Shown: piece by piece, positions 38,526 through 49,625 of the stretch
Position numbering within the stretch: position 1 is the stretch's first letter
Layout: every line of letters begins with the position of its first letter
Source: JBBSNV01 sp964458605
GTDB lineage: Bacteria; Pseudomonadota; Alphaproteobacteria; Reyranellales; JAQSWP01
Length of the DNA: 64,000 nucleotides
Assembly (NCBI GenBank): GCA_964458605.1
Contig: CAYWLS010000010.1
Location: 1-64,000, forward strand
Reading direction: 5' to 3'
Program-made: the position numbers and the translations under genes
Notes under the pieces: model-generated
The model's input: the letters and a program-made list of their open reading frames with translations, nothing else
Told to the model about the DNA's origin: nothing
Database searches by the model: none

Positions 38526-39197
38526 CTAACTATCTATGAATACGGTGAAATCTGAAACCGCCGCACGTTCGGTGACCAGGTTGTTAGGCACCTCTGCAGG
38601 ATTTGCATAGCCTACTGCCAAACCGCAGATCACGATTTCCAGCTCAGGGATCGCCAGTTCGCGGCGCACGATGTGCTGGTAATAGGCGAAGGCGCCCTGC
38701 GGGCAGCTATGCAGCCCCAATTCGCGCGCCATCAGCATAAGCTGGTCGAGGAAGATGCCGCAATCGACCCACTGGCCATGGCCCATGTCGCGGTCGAGGG
38801 TCAGGATCATGCCGGTCGGCGCATCGAAGAAGTCGAAGTTCTTGAGGAACTGGCGCTGCATGCCGGCGGCGTCGCCCTTGGGCACGTCGAGCAGCGTGTA
38901 GAGATCCTTGCCCACTTTCTTGCGCCGCTGGTCGTAAGGCGGCCTGAACTGCCGCGGATAAGTGTCGTATTCGGCGGTGCGCGCATTGTCGCCGCTCGCG
39001 ATCGCCTGGCGGATGGCCGCCGACAGCCGCAGCCGCGCCGCCCCGCTGGTGACGTAGAGCTTCCATGGCTGCAAATTGCCGTTGGAGGCGGCGTAGCGCG
39101 CCACGTCGATCATCTTCTCCAGCGCTTCGCGCGGCACCGGACGCGGCTCGAACACGCGCATGGAGTGGCGGGACAGGATGGCTTCGGCGACGTTCAT
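38526..39197 (-). CDS. Nitroreductase family protein
   Basis: A 223-residue flavin-dependent nitroreductase-fold protein. It starts MNVAEAILSRHSMRVFEPRP and has IDVARYAASNGNLQPWKLYV, the FMN-binding region, then the dimer helix QLMLMARELGLHSCPQGAF and the C-terminal GYANPAEVPNNLVTERAAVSDF. The start at 39197 has no strong ribosome site, and the frame is open upstream to at least 39653, so the real protein could be longer. Substrate unknown. Confidence 0.85.
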   Translation of the reverse strand: MNVAEAILSRHSMRVFEPRPVPREALEKMIDVARYAASNGNLQPWKLYVTSGAARLRLSAAIRQAIASGDNARTAEYDTYPRQFRPPYDQRRKKVGKDLYTLLDVPKGDAAGMQRQFLKNFDFFDAPTGMILTLDRDMGHGQWVDCGIFLDQLMLMARELGLHSCPQGAFAYYQHIVRRELAIPELEIVICGLAVGYANPAEVPNNLVTERAAVSDFTVFIDS

Positions 39198-39653
39198 CGG
39201 AGCACTCGGTCGGCGACGGTGGAATGGGCCAGCAGCATGCATAGCGTCTGCCGTGCTGTCATCTCGCGTCGCGCCGCCATGCGGTTTGGCCAGCGCCGCC
39301 AGATCGTGCTGCAAGCTGCGCAGCAGATAGTCCAGCGCCTGCTCGTGCGCCGCCGCCGCGTCGACGGGGTCGCCATTGGCGGGCTTGCCATCGGCGGGCG
39401 AGAGCGGCTGCGTGGCGCCCAAGGCGCCGATCGCCTCGGCCAGATCGCGCAAGGCAGCCCTTCGCGCTCCCTTCGCCACAATGGCTTGCGTCGCCGCGGC
39501 AAATGCCCGGACCACGGGGGCCAGTCGTTCGGCCGTGGCACGGGCACTGTTCGCGGCGCGCGCCGCATCGGGCTTCTTCTGCAACATCAGCGCCGTGCCG
39601 CGGTCGAACAGCTTGCGGGCCGATGCGGCATTTGGTTTGCGCTTGACCGGCAT
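39198..39653 (-). other. Open in-frame region upstream of the nitroreductase, possible N-terminal extension or separate gene
   Basis: The nitroreductase reading frame remains open for about 152 codons upstream, beginning with ATG 39653 (MPVKRKPNAASARKLFDRG). The sequence looks protein-like: amphipathic helices (ARATAERLAPVVRAFAAATQ, LDYLLRSLQHDLAALAK) rather than random. It could be a fused N-terminal domain, or a separate protein whose stop was lost. No ribosome binding site is convincing at either ATG. I do not recognise a family. Confidence 0.4.
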
Positions 39654-39750
39654 GCGGTCCCGGCTGCGGAAGTGAGTTGTAATGTGACCATCCATATCGC
39701 GTCGGACGGGCGAGAGACAGTATGGAGGCCACACCGCCCTCGCCCCTCAA

Positions 39751-39780
39751 ACAAAAAGAGCGGCCGCGCGGGCCGCTCTT
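39751..39780 (-). terminator. Intrinsic terminator of acnA
   Basis: On the minus strand AAGAGCGGCC and GGCCGCTCTT form a perfect 10-bp stem with a five-base loop, followed by TTTTTGT. It lies 39 bp beyond the acnA stop. Confidence 0.88.
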
Positions 39781-39818
39781 CTCGCAATCGGTAGCGCAGT
39801 GGGGCGCTCAGGCCTTCT

Positions 39819-42500
<2,682 letters not shown>

Positions 42501-42762
42501 GAAAGTCTCCACAAGTGATAACGCCGGCCGGATGCGAGGATGAGAGGGGCGGGCGGGATGCGTCCTCGATTTCGCGGCGGAAAATAAAGCGCGACGGCGG
42601 CTTTGGCAATTCGCCAGGCTGCCCCTCTTTTGCGCGCCGTATCGCCGCCGCCGGCGACGTCGGCCAGCTTCGGTTTAGCGCCACGTGGCAATGGCGGCAA
42701 ACGATCTTATCGCGCCGTCAGCCCAAGTTTTGATTGGGGTACGCCAAAAGGCCGGTCCGCCG

Positions 42763-43194
42763 TCAATCCAGCCGGCGAATCGGGTTGATGGTCTCGACGT
42801 CTGGGAAATTCCGCTCGTTGTCCGTAACGACGACGCAATCATTGGCCTGGGCGATGGCTGCAATGATCATGTCCAGCGCACTGCGTGGCCGCCCCATCGC
42901 CTTTCCCGCTGCCATCAACCGCGCCCAGACCAACGCAGCCCGATCATCGAACGATAGAATTCGGCCGGCGAAAAGGGCTTGTGGCCCCTCCGCGCCGTTG
43001 AACCATCGCTCCAATTCGACGCGCTTCTTGCCGGCAGGCTTTTCCAAGACACCGCGATATATTTCCGCGATCGTGAACGACGAAATGAACAAATCTTCGT
43101 CGTTTTGATCCGTCAGCCATTGCAATAGGGATTGCGATGGAACCGGCTTGACGACGCTACTGATGACATTGGTGTCGAGCAGGAATCGCGTCAT
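42763..43194 (-). CDS. vapC: PIN-domain toxin, VapC/FitB-like
   Basis: A 143-residue PIN-domain ribonuclease toxin. The N-terminus MTRFLLDTNVISSVV contains the first catalytic aspartate; a glutamate follows in SFTIAEIYRGVLEKP, and further acids lie in SALDMIIAAIAQ and VVTDNERNFPDV. The layout fits FitB-type VapC proteins. The start codon overlaps the antitoxin stop by ATGA, giving coupled translation. Its strongly A/T-shifted promoter region suggests mobile origin. Confidence 0.92.
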   Translation of the reverse strand: MTRFLLDTNVISSVVKPVPSQSLLQWLTDQNDEDLFISSFTIAEIYRGVLEKPAGKKRVELERWFNGAEGPQALFAGRILSFDDRAALVWARLMAAGKAMGRPRSALDMIIAAIAQANDCVVVTDNERNFPDVETINPIRRLD

Positions 43195-43493
43195 AGATCG
43201 GTCTTCCGGCCGGTTGATCGCGGCCGCTTGACCTCCAACTCGGCACCGACCAGCGGCGAGCGGCGCAACGCAGCTGCAATCCCACCCTTGCGAGCAGCGT
43301 GCGTTGCCATGGTTTGGCGAATCGACGCCCTGATTTCGTTGGCCTCGCCGTCGTTCACAGCCAACCGACCGGCAAGGTCGCGAAGAAGCTTGCGATCGCC
43401 GTTCAAGGCCAATACTTCGAACCGTGTCATGCCGCGCGCGCTAAGCCTTTCGCGATACTTCTCAGTCGCCCGCTTCTGCGATTTGGCAGTCAT
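43191..43493 (-). CDS. vapB: Antitoxin of the VapC-type pair
   Basis: A 100-residue basic protein, MTAKSQKRATEKYRERLSAR..., which is the typical partner of FitB-like PIN toxins (RxxERLxARGxxRFEVLxxxxDxxLIR pattern). The N-terminal part probably binds DNA and the C-terminal part the toxin. AGGAAAGAG precedes ATG 43493; an alternative ATG at 43517 would add eight residues. It overlaps the toxin start, and a perfect 9-bp inverted repeat just upstream is its likely operator. Confidence 0.82.
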   Translation of the reverse strand: MTAKSQKRATEKYRERLSARGMTRFEVLALNGDRKLLRDLAGRLAVNDGEANEIRASIRQTMATHAARKGGIAAALRRSPLVGAELEVKRPRSTGRKTDL

Positions 43494-43504
43494 GTGCTCT
43501 TTCC

Positions 43505-43530
43505 TATATCTGGGCATATTACCAGATATA
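43505..43530. promoter_or_regulatory. Operator/promoter region of the vapBC-type pair
   Basis: TATATCTGG (43505-43513) and CCAGATATA (43522-43530) form a perfect 9-bp inverted repeat with an 8-bp centre, starting 12 bp upstream of the antitoxin ATG at 43493. Overlap with the start region and A/T richness fit autoregulation by the antitoxin-toxin complex. Confidence 0.75.
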
Positions 43531-43549
43531 GGCCGGGGAGCAATGATTC

Positions 43550-44365
43550 CTAGCCCACGAACGGGGCGATGAAGCGGGCGATGGTAGTGATGGTCTCCTG
43601 CGGCGCCTGGATATGCGGGCTGTGGCCGCAATCGGCGATCATGTGGGTCTCGGCATAGCCGCCGGCCTTGCCGGCGATGGTGCCCACTTGCAGCATGGTG
43701 CCGTATTCGTCGTCCTCGCCCTGGATCGCCAGCAGCGGCACGGCGATGCCGGGCAGGAATTTCTCGATGCTCCAGCCGGCGAAATCGGCCGCCAGCCAGG
43801 CGCCGCTCCACAGCTTGAACGCGCCTTCGGTGTTGGCGCCGTGATATTTGCGCAGGCGCTGGGCCAGCTCGCCGTGCTCGAAGGCGTCGCGCGCCTTGGC
43901 GATGCTGTCGATCGAGACCGGCTCGGCGAAGACATGCGCCGCCATGGTTACCACCGCGTGCAGGGGTTCGGGATCGCCGCCGGCATAGATCAGCGCGATC
44001 GAGCCGCCGTCGGAATGGCCGATCAGGATGCAGTCGTCGATGCCGGCGGCGGCCAGCACCTGCGGCAGCACCTGCTGCGCCTCGATATGCATGTAGTCGA
44101 TACCCGGATCGGACGGCCAGGGCGAGGAGCCGCCATAGCCGGTGCGGTCGTAAACGAAGCCGCGAAAGCCGGTCGCTTGGCACAGCCGGCGCGGGAAGTC
44201 GCGCCACATCTCGATGCAGCCCAGCCCCTCGTGCAGGAACACCAGCGTCGGCCGCGCGAACCCGTCCCGGCCGCCATCGGCGCGCCGCCCCTCGGCATTG
44301 ACCCAGGCAGCGCGCAAGCGCCGGTCGGGCAGGTCGATGAAGAAGGTCTCGCCGGATTGAGCCAT
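43550..44365 (-). CDS. Alpha/beta hydrolase
   Basis: A 271-residue alpha/beta-hydrolase-fold protein beginning MAQSGETFFIDLPDRRL. It shows LVFLHEGLGCIEMWRDFPRRL (oxyanion region), FVYDRTGYGGSSPW, the nucleophile elbow ILIGHSDGGSIALIYAG (Ser), AIQGEDDEYGT (acid) and HMIADCGHSPHIQAP (His). The substrate is unknown. The start was placed at ATG 44365, since the frame remains open upstream without a ribosome binding site. Divergent from the PaaK-like ligase gene. Confidence 0.9.
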   Translation of the reverse strand: MAQSGETFFIDLPDRRLRAAWVNAEGRRADGGRDGFARPTLVFLHEGLGCIEMWRDFPRRLCQATGFRGFVYDRTGYGGSSPWPSDPGIDYMHIEAQQVLPQVLAAAGIDDCILIGHSDGGSIALIYAGGDPEPLHAVVTMAAHVFAEPVSIDSIAKARDAFEHGELAQRLRKYHGANTEGAFKLWSGAWLAADFAGWSIEKFLPGIAVPLLAIQGEDDEYGTMLQVGTIAGKAGGYAETHMIADCGHSPHIQAPQETITTIARFIAPFVG

Positions 44366-44492
44366 GACGCTAGATAGCCGGCCATGGCGGCGGCGCGCAA
44401 CCGCATGGCGGCTGGCGGCGCGGCCATGCTTGCGAGCGGCGCCGACGCTGGCGACAATCGTCCGACAACGAGGAACGCCCCAAGGAGCTGCC

Positions 44493-45731
44493 ATGGCCGA
44501 GCATTTCGACGCGCTGGAAACAAGCGACCCCGCCACCCGCGAAGCAACGCTGATGGCGGCGCTGCCCAAGCAGATTGCCCATGTGAAGGCCAACACCCCC
44601 TATTACGCGGCCAAGTTCAAGGACGTCGACCCGGCCGCCATCACCAGCCGCCAGGCGCTGGCGCAACTGCCGGTGACGCGCAAATCGGCGCTGGTCGAGA
44701 TGCAGCGCGCCAACCCGCCGTTCGGCGGCCTGAACGGCGTGCCGCTCGGCAAGCTGCGCCATATCTACGCCTCGCCCGGCCCGATCTTCGAGATGGACGG
44801 CGAGGGCAAGGATTACTGGCGCGGCGCGCGGGCGATGTGGGCGGCCGGCTTGCGCCCCGGCGACATCGTGCACAACAGCTTCTCCTATCACCTGGTGCCG
44901 GCCGGGCTGATGATGGAGAGCAGCGCCCATGCCATCGGCTGCCCGGTGTTCCCCGCCGGCATCGGCAACACCGAGCAGCAGCTCGACGCCATCGCCGCCA
45001 TCAAACCGACCGCCTATGCCGGCACGCCGTCCTTCCTGAAGATCCTGGTCGACAAGGGCCGCGAGCTGGGCAAGGACACCTCTTCGCTGAAGAAGGCGCT
45101 GGTCGGCGCCGAGGCGCTGCCGCCCTCGCTGCGCAAGGAGCTGAACGGCGCCGGCATCTTCGTGCTGCAGAGCTACGGCACCGCCGATCTCGGCACCATC
45201 GCCTACGAGTCCGAGGCGATGGAGGGCATGATCCTGGCCGAGGACATCGTGGTCGAGATCGTGCGGCCGGGCACCGACGATCCGGTGCCCGACGGCGAGG
45301 TCGGCGAGGTGGTGGTGACGGTGCTCAATCCGGTCTATCCGCTGGTGCGCTTCGGCACCGGCGATCTCAGCGCCATCATGGAGGGCATCAGCCCGTGCGG
45401 CCGCACCAACAAGCGCATCAAGGGCTGGATGGGCCGCGCCGACCAGCGCACCAAGGTCAAGGGCATGTTCGTCGACCCCGAGCAGGTGATCCAGGTGCAA
45501 AAGCGCCATCCCGAGCTGGCCAAGGTGCGGCTGGTGGTCGATCGCGAGAACCAGGTCGACATCATGGTGCTGAACGCCGAAGTGCAGGGCGGCGGCTCGC
45601 CCGAACTGGCCAAGGCGGTCGAGGCCACAATCCAGGCGGTGTGCAAGCTGCGCGGCGCGGTGGCGTTCGTTCGGCCGGGCAGCCTGGCCAATGACGGCAA
45701 GGTGATCGCCGACATCCGCAAATACGACTGA
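44493..45731 (+). CDS. Phenylacetate-CoA ligase family protein
   Basis: A 412-residue PaaK-like AMP-forming ligase. It has HVKANTPYYAAKFKDVDPA, ITSRQALAQLPVTRKSALV, the family region SYGTADLGTIAYESE, VRFGTGDLSAI and GWMGRADQRTKVKGMFVDP with the hinge lysine. The nucleotide P-loop, normally SSGTTG, reads ASPGPIFEMDG and is diverged. The start has CAAGGAG at good spacing. Such proteins activate aromatic or other carboxylic acids for catabolism; the substrate here is not known. Confidence 0.85.
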   Translation: MAEHFDALETSDPATREATLMAALPKQIAHVKANTPYYAAKFKDVDPAAITSRQALAQLPVTRKSALVEMQRANPPFGGLNGVPLGKLRHIYASPGPIFEMDGEGKDYWRGARAMWAAGLRPGDIVHNSFSYHLVPAGLMMESSAHAIGCPVFPAGIGNTEQQLDAIAAIKPTAYAGTPSFLKILVDKGRELGKDTSSLKKALVGAEALPPSLRKELNGAGIFVLQSYGTADLGTIAYESEAMEGMILAEDIVVEIVRPGTDDPVPDGEVGEVVVTVLNPVYPLVRFGTGDLSAIMEGISPCGRTNKRIKGWMGRADQRTKVKGMFVDPEQVIQVQKRHPELAKVRLVVDRENQVDIMVLNAEVQGGGSPELAKAVEATIQAVCKLRGAVAFVRPGSLANDGKVIADIRKYD

Positions 45732-45980
45732 GCCCGCGATCGGCCGATGCGCGGGTGCCCCACCCGGAGGCCCCGCTCGGGCGTGCCGTTTGCGGATCTG
45801 CGATTCGCATAGCGAATATTTGCGCGCCTGCGCGTTTCCGCCGCAAAAAAGCCCGAAAATTCAGGCTGCTTGACTGTGGCGTTTTGACCGGCGATGCCGT
45901 TTAATGCGCAGCGCGCGAGCGCGGCCCCTGTTCGCCGCTAAGTCATTATGGGGCAACGATTTTTGGAGAAACCCATCATC

Positions 45981-46856
45981 ATGTTGCGTGCGTTACTGAC
46001 CGCAGCCATTGCGTCGGCCAGCCTGCTGTTCGTCGCCCTGCCCGGCGCCGCCATTGCCGGCCCCAAGGTTCAAGCCACGGCCGACGTCACCCCGCCGCAC
46101 GATACCGAGAAGGCCTATGTCGACTGGATGGTGGCCAATCGCGGCGAGAACCCGCAGAAGCTGGCCGAGCACTACGCCATGTACAAGGCCATGCTGCGCA
46201 ACAAGGATCTGTGGCGGGCCAAGGAGGAGCGCGCCTTCCTGCTGTCGCCGCGCGAGGAATTCGCGCTCAAGCGCAACTATGCGCGCGCCTATGCCGACGC
46301 CTTCCTCGACATCGGCTTCGGCGTCACCATCTCCGGTCCGCATCTGGTCGGCCGCATGACCTCGGCGATCGACGTGCAGCCGGGCGAGAAGGTGCTCGAG
46401 ATCGGCACCGGCTCGGGCTACCAGTCCTCGCTGCTGTCCTACCTGACCGACAAGGTCTACACGATCGAGATCATCAAGCCGCTGGGCGAGCGCAGCGCGG
46501 AGAACTACCAGCGCCTGGTGGCCGACGGCTACAAGGAATTCGGCAACATCCACACCAAGATCGCCGACGGCTATTACGGCTGGCCGGAGAACGCGCCGTT
46601 CAACAAGATCATCGTCACCGCCGGCATCGACCACATCCCGCCGCCGCTGCTGCAGCAGCTCGCGGTCGGCGGCATCATGGTGATCCCGGTCGGCCCGCCG
46701 GGCCAGCAGCGCGTGCTGAAGGTGGTCAAGCAGCAGCTGGCCGACGGCAGCGTGACCATCACCCGCGAGGATCTCTACAACGGCCGCATCGTGCCCTTCG
46801 TGCCCTTCACCAAGGAAGGCGGCGGCACGCACAATACCGGTGGCAAGGTGAACTGA
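45981..46856 (+). CDS. Exported protein-L-isoaspartate O-methyltransferase-like protein
   Basis: A 291-residue protein with a Sec signal peptide (LRALLTAAIASASLLFVALPGAAIAG), followed by a charged region of about 80 residues and a PCMT-type SAM-methyltransferase domain: VLEIGTGSGYQSSLLSYLT, VYTIEIIKPLG, FNKIIVTAGIDHIPPPLLQQL and IPVGPPGQQRVLKV. The usual cytosolic enzyme lacks a signal peptide, so an exported form is odd. TTGGAGAA precedes the ATG. The membrane SpeE-like gene follows after 30 bp on the same strand. Confidence 0.82.
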   Translation: MLRALLTAAIASASLLFVALPGAAIAGPKVQATADVTPPHDTEKAYVDWMVANRGENPQKLAEHYAMYKAMLRNKDLWRAKEERAFLLSPREEFALKRNYARAYADAFLDIGFGVTISGPHLVGRMTSAIDVQPGEKVLEIGTGSGYQSSLLSYLTDKVYTIEIIKPLGERSAENYQRLVADGYKEFGNIHTKIADGYYGWPENAPFNKIIVTAGIDHIPPPLLQQLAVGGIMVIPVGPPGQQRVLKVVKQQLADGSVTITREDLYNGRIVPFVPFTKEGGGTHNTGGKVN

Positions 46857-46886
46857 CCGCGCCACCCCGAACTCGCGTCCATCACC

Positions 46887-49595
46887 GTGACCAACCAGAC
46901 ACCGGCCGGGGCCTCGCTGCCCCGGCTTTCGCTTTCCTTCTACGTCACCGTCGGCCTGATCGCCGGCGCCGTGATCGCCTACCAGATCGCGATCATGCGC
47001 ATCTTCTCGGTGGCGAGCTGGTCGCATTTCGGCTCGTTCGTGGTCGGGCTGGCGATGTTCGCCTTCGGCCTGGTCAGCGCCATCATGTGCGTCGGCAAGG
47101 ACAGCTTCGAGCGCCACTGGGACGGCTGGATCCGGCTGGCGCTGCTGGCCTTCGGACCGCTGATGGTGGCGGTCAACTGCATCGCTCAGGCGATCCCGTT
47201 CAATCCGATCTTCCTGGTCTCCGACCCGGCGCAGAAATGGCGCCTGATCGGCAACTTCCTGCTCTATTTCCTGCCCTTCGTGCCCGGCGCCTTCTTCCTC
47301 GGCCTGGCGTTCCTGCGCGGCCAGAAGGTGTTCGGCAAGGTCTATTTCGCCGATCTCGGCGGCTCGGGCCTGTGCGGCCTGGTGCTGCTGGGCAGCATGT
47401 ACGTGGTATGGCCCGACCATCTGATCCTGGTGCCGCTCGCCATGTGGCTGGTGGCGGCGCTGGCCTGGTTCCTCAGCACGCGCCAGCCGGTCATGGCCGG
47501 CCTCGCCATCGCGCTGGCCGCCGCCGCCGCGGTGGCGACCTTTGCCCTGCCGCAGATCACCGTGCTGCCCTACAAGGGCGTATCCTACGCGCGCAACTTC
47601 CCCGATTCGCAGCGCATCTACGTCGACACCAGTCCGCACGGCTTCATGGAGGTCTATTCCAGCTCCTATTTCCATTTCGCGCCCGGCCAGTCGGACATGG
47701 CGGCGCTCAACCTCGCCGAGCTGCCGGAAAACGCCTATTACGGCATGTTCATCGACAGCGACGGGCCGGCCGGCATCATGAAGCCGATCCCCGACCGGCT
47801 GACCGCCTATTTCCGCTTCCTGCCGATGTACTATCCGTTCGTGCTGAAGAAGAAGCCGGACGTGTTCGTGGTGCAGCTGGGCGGCGGCATCTCGACCAAC
47901 GTGGCGCTGCACTCCGGCGCGGACAAGGTGACGGTGGCCGAGGGCAATCCCATGGTGCTGCACGCGCTGCGCGACGACCCGGAGATGGCCAAGCGCGCCG
48001 GCAACCTGTTGAGCGATCCGCGCATCGCCGTGATCCCCTACGACGGACGGCTCTACGTCGCCGAGGGCCGGCAGAAATTCGACATCGTCGATCTCAGCCT
48101 GGCCGATTCGACCGGCCTGTCGAGCGCCGGCGGCTTTGCCATCGTCGAGAAATACAACTACACCCAGCAGGCCATGGCCGCCTACATGAAGGCGCTCAAG
48201 CCCGGCGGCATCCTGTCGGTCACGGTGTGGAACAAGGAAGAGCCGGCCAAATCGGTGCTGCGCCTGTTCGCCACCATGGTCGGCGCCGCGCGCATGATCG
48301 ACGGCCAGGATGTGGCCAACCGCTTCTACGTGGCGCAGTCCTATCTCTCGACCGTCACCGTGCTCTACAAGCAAGGCGGCTTCACGCCCGAGGACGTGGC
48401 GGCGCTCAACAAGCACACCGCCGCGATGGCGTTCGACCAGATCTACTATCCGGGCATGCCCTACGACCCGGCCGAAGCCGAAGGCGTGCTGCAGGGCTAT
48501 CACGACCAGTTCTTCGTCAACCAGGCCGCCATCAAGGCCGCCGGCCTCAGCAACGACAACGCCGGCACCGACAATGCCGGCGCCGACAACGGCGATCAGG
48601 CCAGCGGCGGGCCGGTGGCGGGCCAGTCCGATCCCACCTCCAACAGCGATTCCGCCGACTCGCCTTCCGACAGCACCACCGACAATGGCGGCGACAATGC
48701 CGGCGGGCCCAAGCTGATCCCGGCCACCAAGCTGGCGCGGCTGGCCATGCACAGCCTGATCGCCGGCGACTTCGGCAGCTTCGCCGACCGGTACGTGTTC
48801 CGCACCGAGCCGCTGACCAACGACCGGCCCTATTTCGCCGCCTATATCAAGTTTGCCGACCTCGGCAACTTCGTCGACAAGCTCGAGCTGGTGCAGGACG
48901 AATGGGGCTACCTGCTGCTGTGGGCCACCCTGGGCGTGGGCGTGGTGGCGGCCGCCGTGCTGGTGCTGTTCCCGATGGTCTTCGGCTGGCGCAGCATCTT
49001 CGCCCGCCAGCCCGGCAAGCTGGGCGTGATCGTCTATTTCATGTGCCTGGGGCTGGGCTACATCGTGGTCGAGATCGGCCTGATCGCCAAGTTCATGCTG
49101 GCGCTGACCAACGCCACGGTGTCGGCCTCGGTGCTGATCACCGGCATGCTGGTGTTCTCCGGCCTGGGCAGCCTGTTCTCGACCCGCTTCATCGATCGCT
49201 GCCGGCGCGTCATGCCGTTCGTGTTCGTGGCCATCGCCGCGCTGCTGCTGGGCTACGGCTTCCTGCTCGATCCGATCCTCGACGGCATCGGCACCTGGCC
49301 CTATTTGCTGCGCATCCTGGCCTGCCTGGCGCTGCTGTTCCCGGCCTCGTTCCTGATGGGCTTCTGCATGCCCACCGGCATGACCATGCTGTCGCGGCTG
49401 GGCAAGGAGCATCTGTTCCTGTGGGCCTGGGGCATCAACGGCTCGTTCTCGGTGATCGGCTCGGTGCTGGTGCCGCTGATCGCCACCCAGTTCGGCCTGG
49501 GGGCGCTGCTGATCCTGGCGGCGGGCGCCTATCTGCTGGCGCTGCCCGCCTTCTTCGCCGTGCTGCTGCCCAAGCCCGCGGGCGTGCCGGGCTAA
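46887..49595 (+). CDS. Membrane-embedded spermidine-synthase-like protein
   Basis: A 902-residue protein combining hydrophobic helix bundles and a soluble class I SAM-methyltransferase-like domain. Residues about 15-230 hold seven or so helices, about 330-500 the SpeE-like domain with VVQLGGGISTNVAL, VTVAEGNPMVLHAL and IVDLSLADSTGLSSAGG, and residues about 690-900 a second helix bundle. A low-complexity Asn/Asp/Gly/Ser stretch separates the soluble part from the second bundle. The start is a GTG at 46887, 30 bp after the isoaspartyl-like gene. The reaction is unknown. Confidence 0.83.
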   Translation: MTNQTPAGASLPRLSLSFYVTVGLIAGAVIAYQIAIMRIFSVASWSHFGSFVVGLAMFAFGLVSAIMCVGKDSFERHWDGWIRLALLAFGPLMVAVNCIAQAIPFNPIFLVSDPAQKWRLIGNFLLYFLPFVPGAFFLGLAFLRGQKVFGKVYFADLGGSGLCGLVLLGSMYVVWPDHLILVPLAMWLVAALAWFLSTRQPVMAGLAIALAAAAAVATFALPQITVLPYKGVSYARNFPDSQRIYVDTSPHGFMEVYSSSYFHFAPGQSDMAALNLAELPENAYYGMFIDSDGPAGIMKPIPDRLTAYFRFLPMYYPFVLKKKPDVFVVQLGGGISTNVALHSGADKVTVAEGNPMVLHALRDDPEMAKRAGNLLSDPRIAVIPYDGRLYVAEGRQKFDIVDLSLADSTGLSSAGGFAIVEKYNYTQQAMAAYMKALKPGGILSVTVWNKEEPAKSVLRLFATMVGAARMIDGQDVANRFYVAQSYLSTVTVLYKQGGFTPEDVAALNKHTAAMAFDQIYYPGMPYDPAEAEGVLQGYHDQFFVNQAAIKAAGLSNDNAGTDNAGADNGDQASGGPVAGQSDPTSNSDSADSPSDSTTDNGGDNAGGPKLIPATKLARLAMHSLIAGDFGSFADRYVFRTEPLTNDRPYFAAYIKFADLGNFVDKLELVQDEWGYLLLWATLGVGVVAAAVLVLFPMVFGWRSIFARQPGKLGVIVYFMCLGLGYIVVEIGLIAKFMLALTNATVSASVLITGMLVFSGLGSLFSTRFIDRCRRVMPFVFVAIAALLLGYGFLLDPILDGIGTWPYLLRILACLALLFPASFLMGFCMPTGMTMLSRLGKEHLFLWAWGINGSFSVIGSVLVPLIATQFGLGALLILAAGAYLLALPAFFAVLLPKPAGVPG

Positions 49596-49625
49596 AGCTT
49601 CCGCCCGGCGCGACGCTGCGGCACG

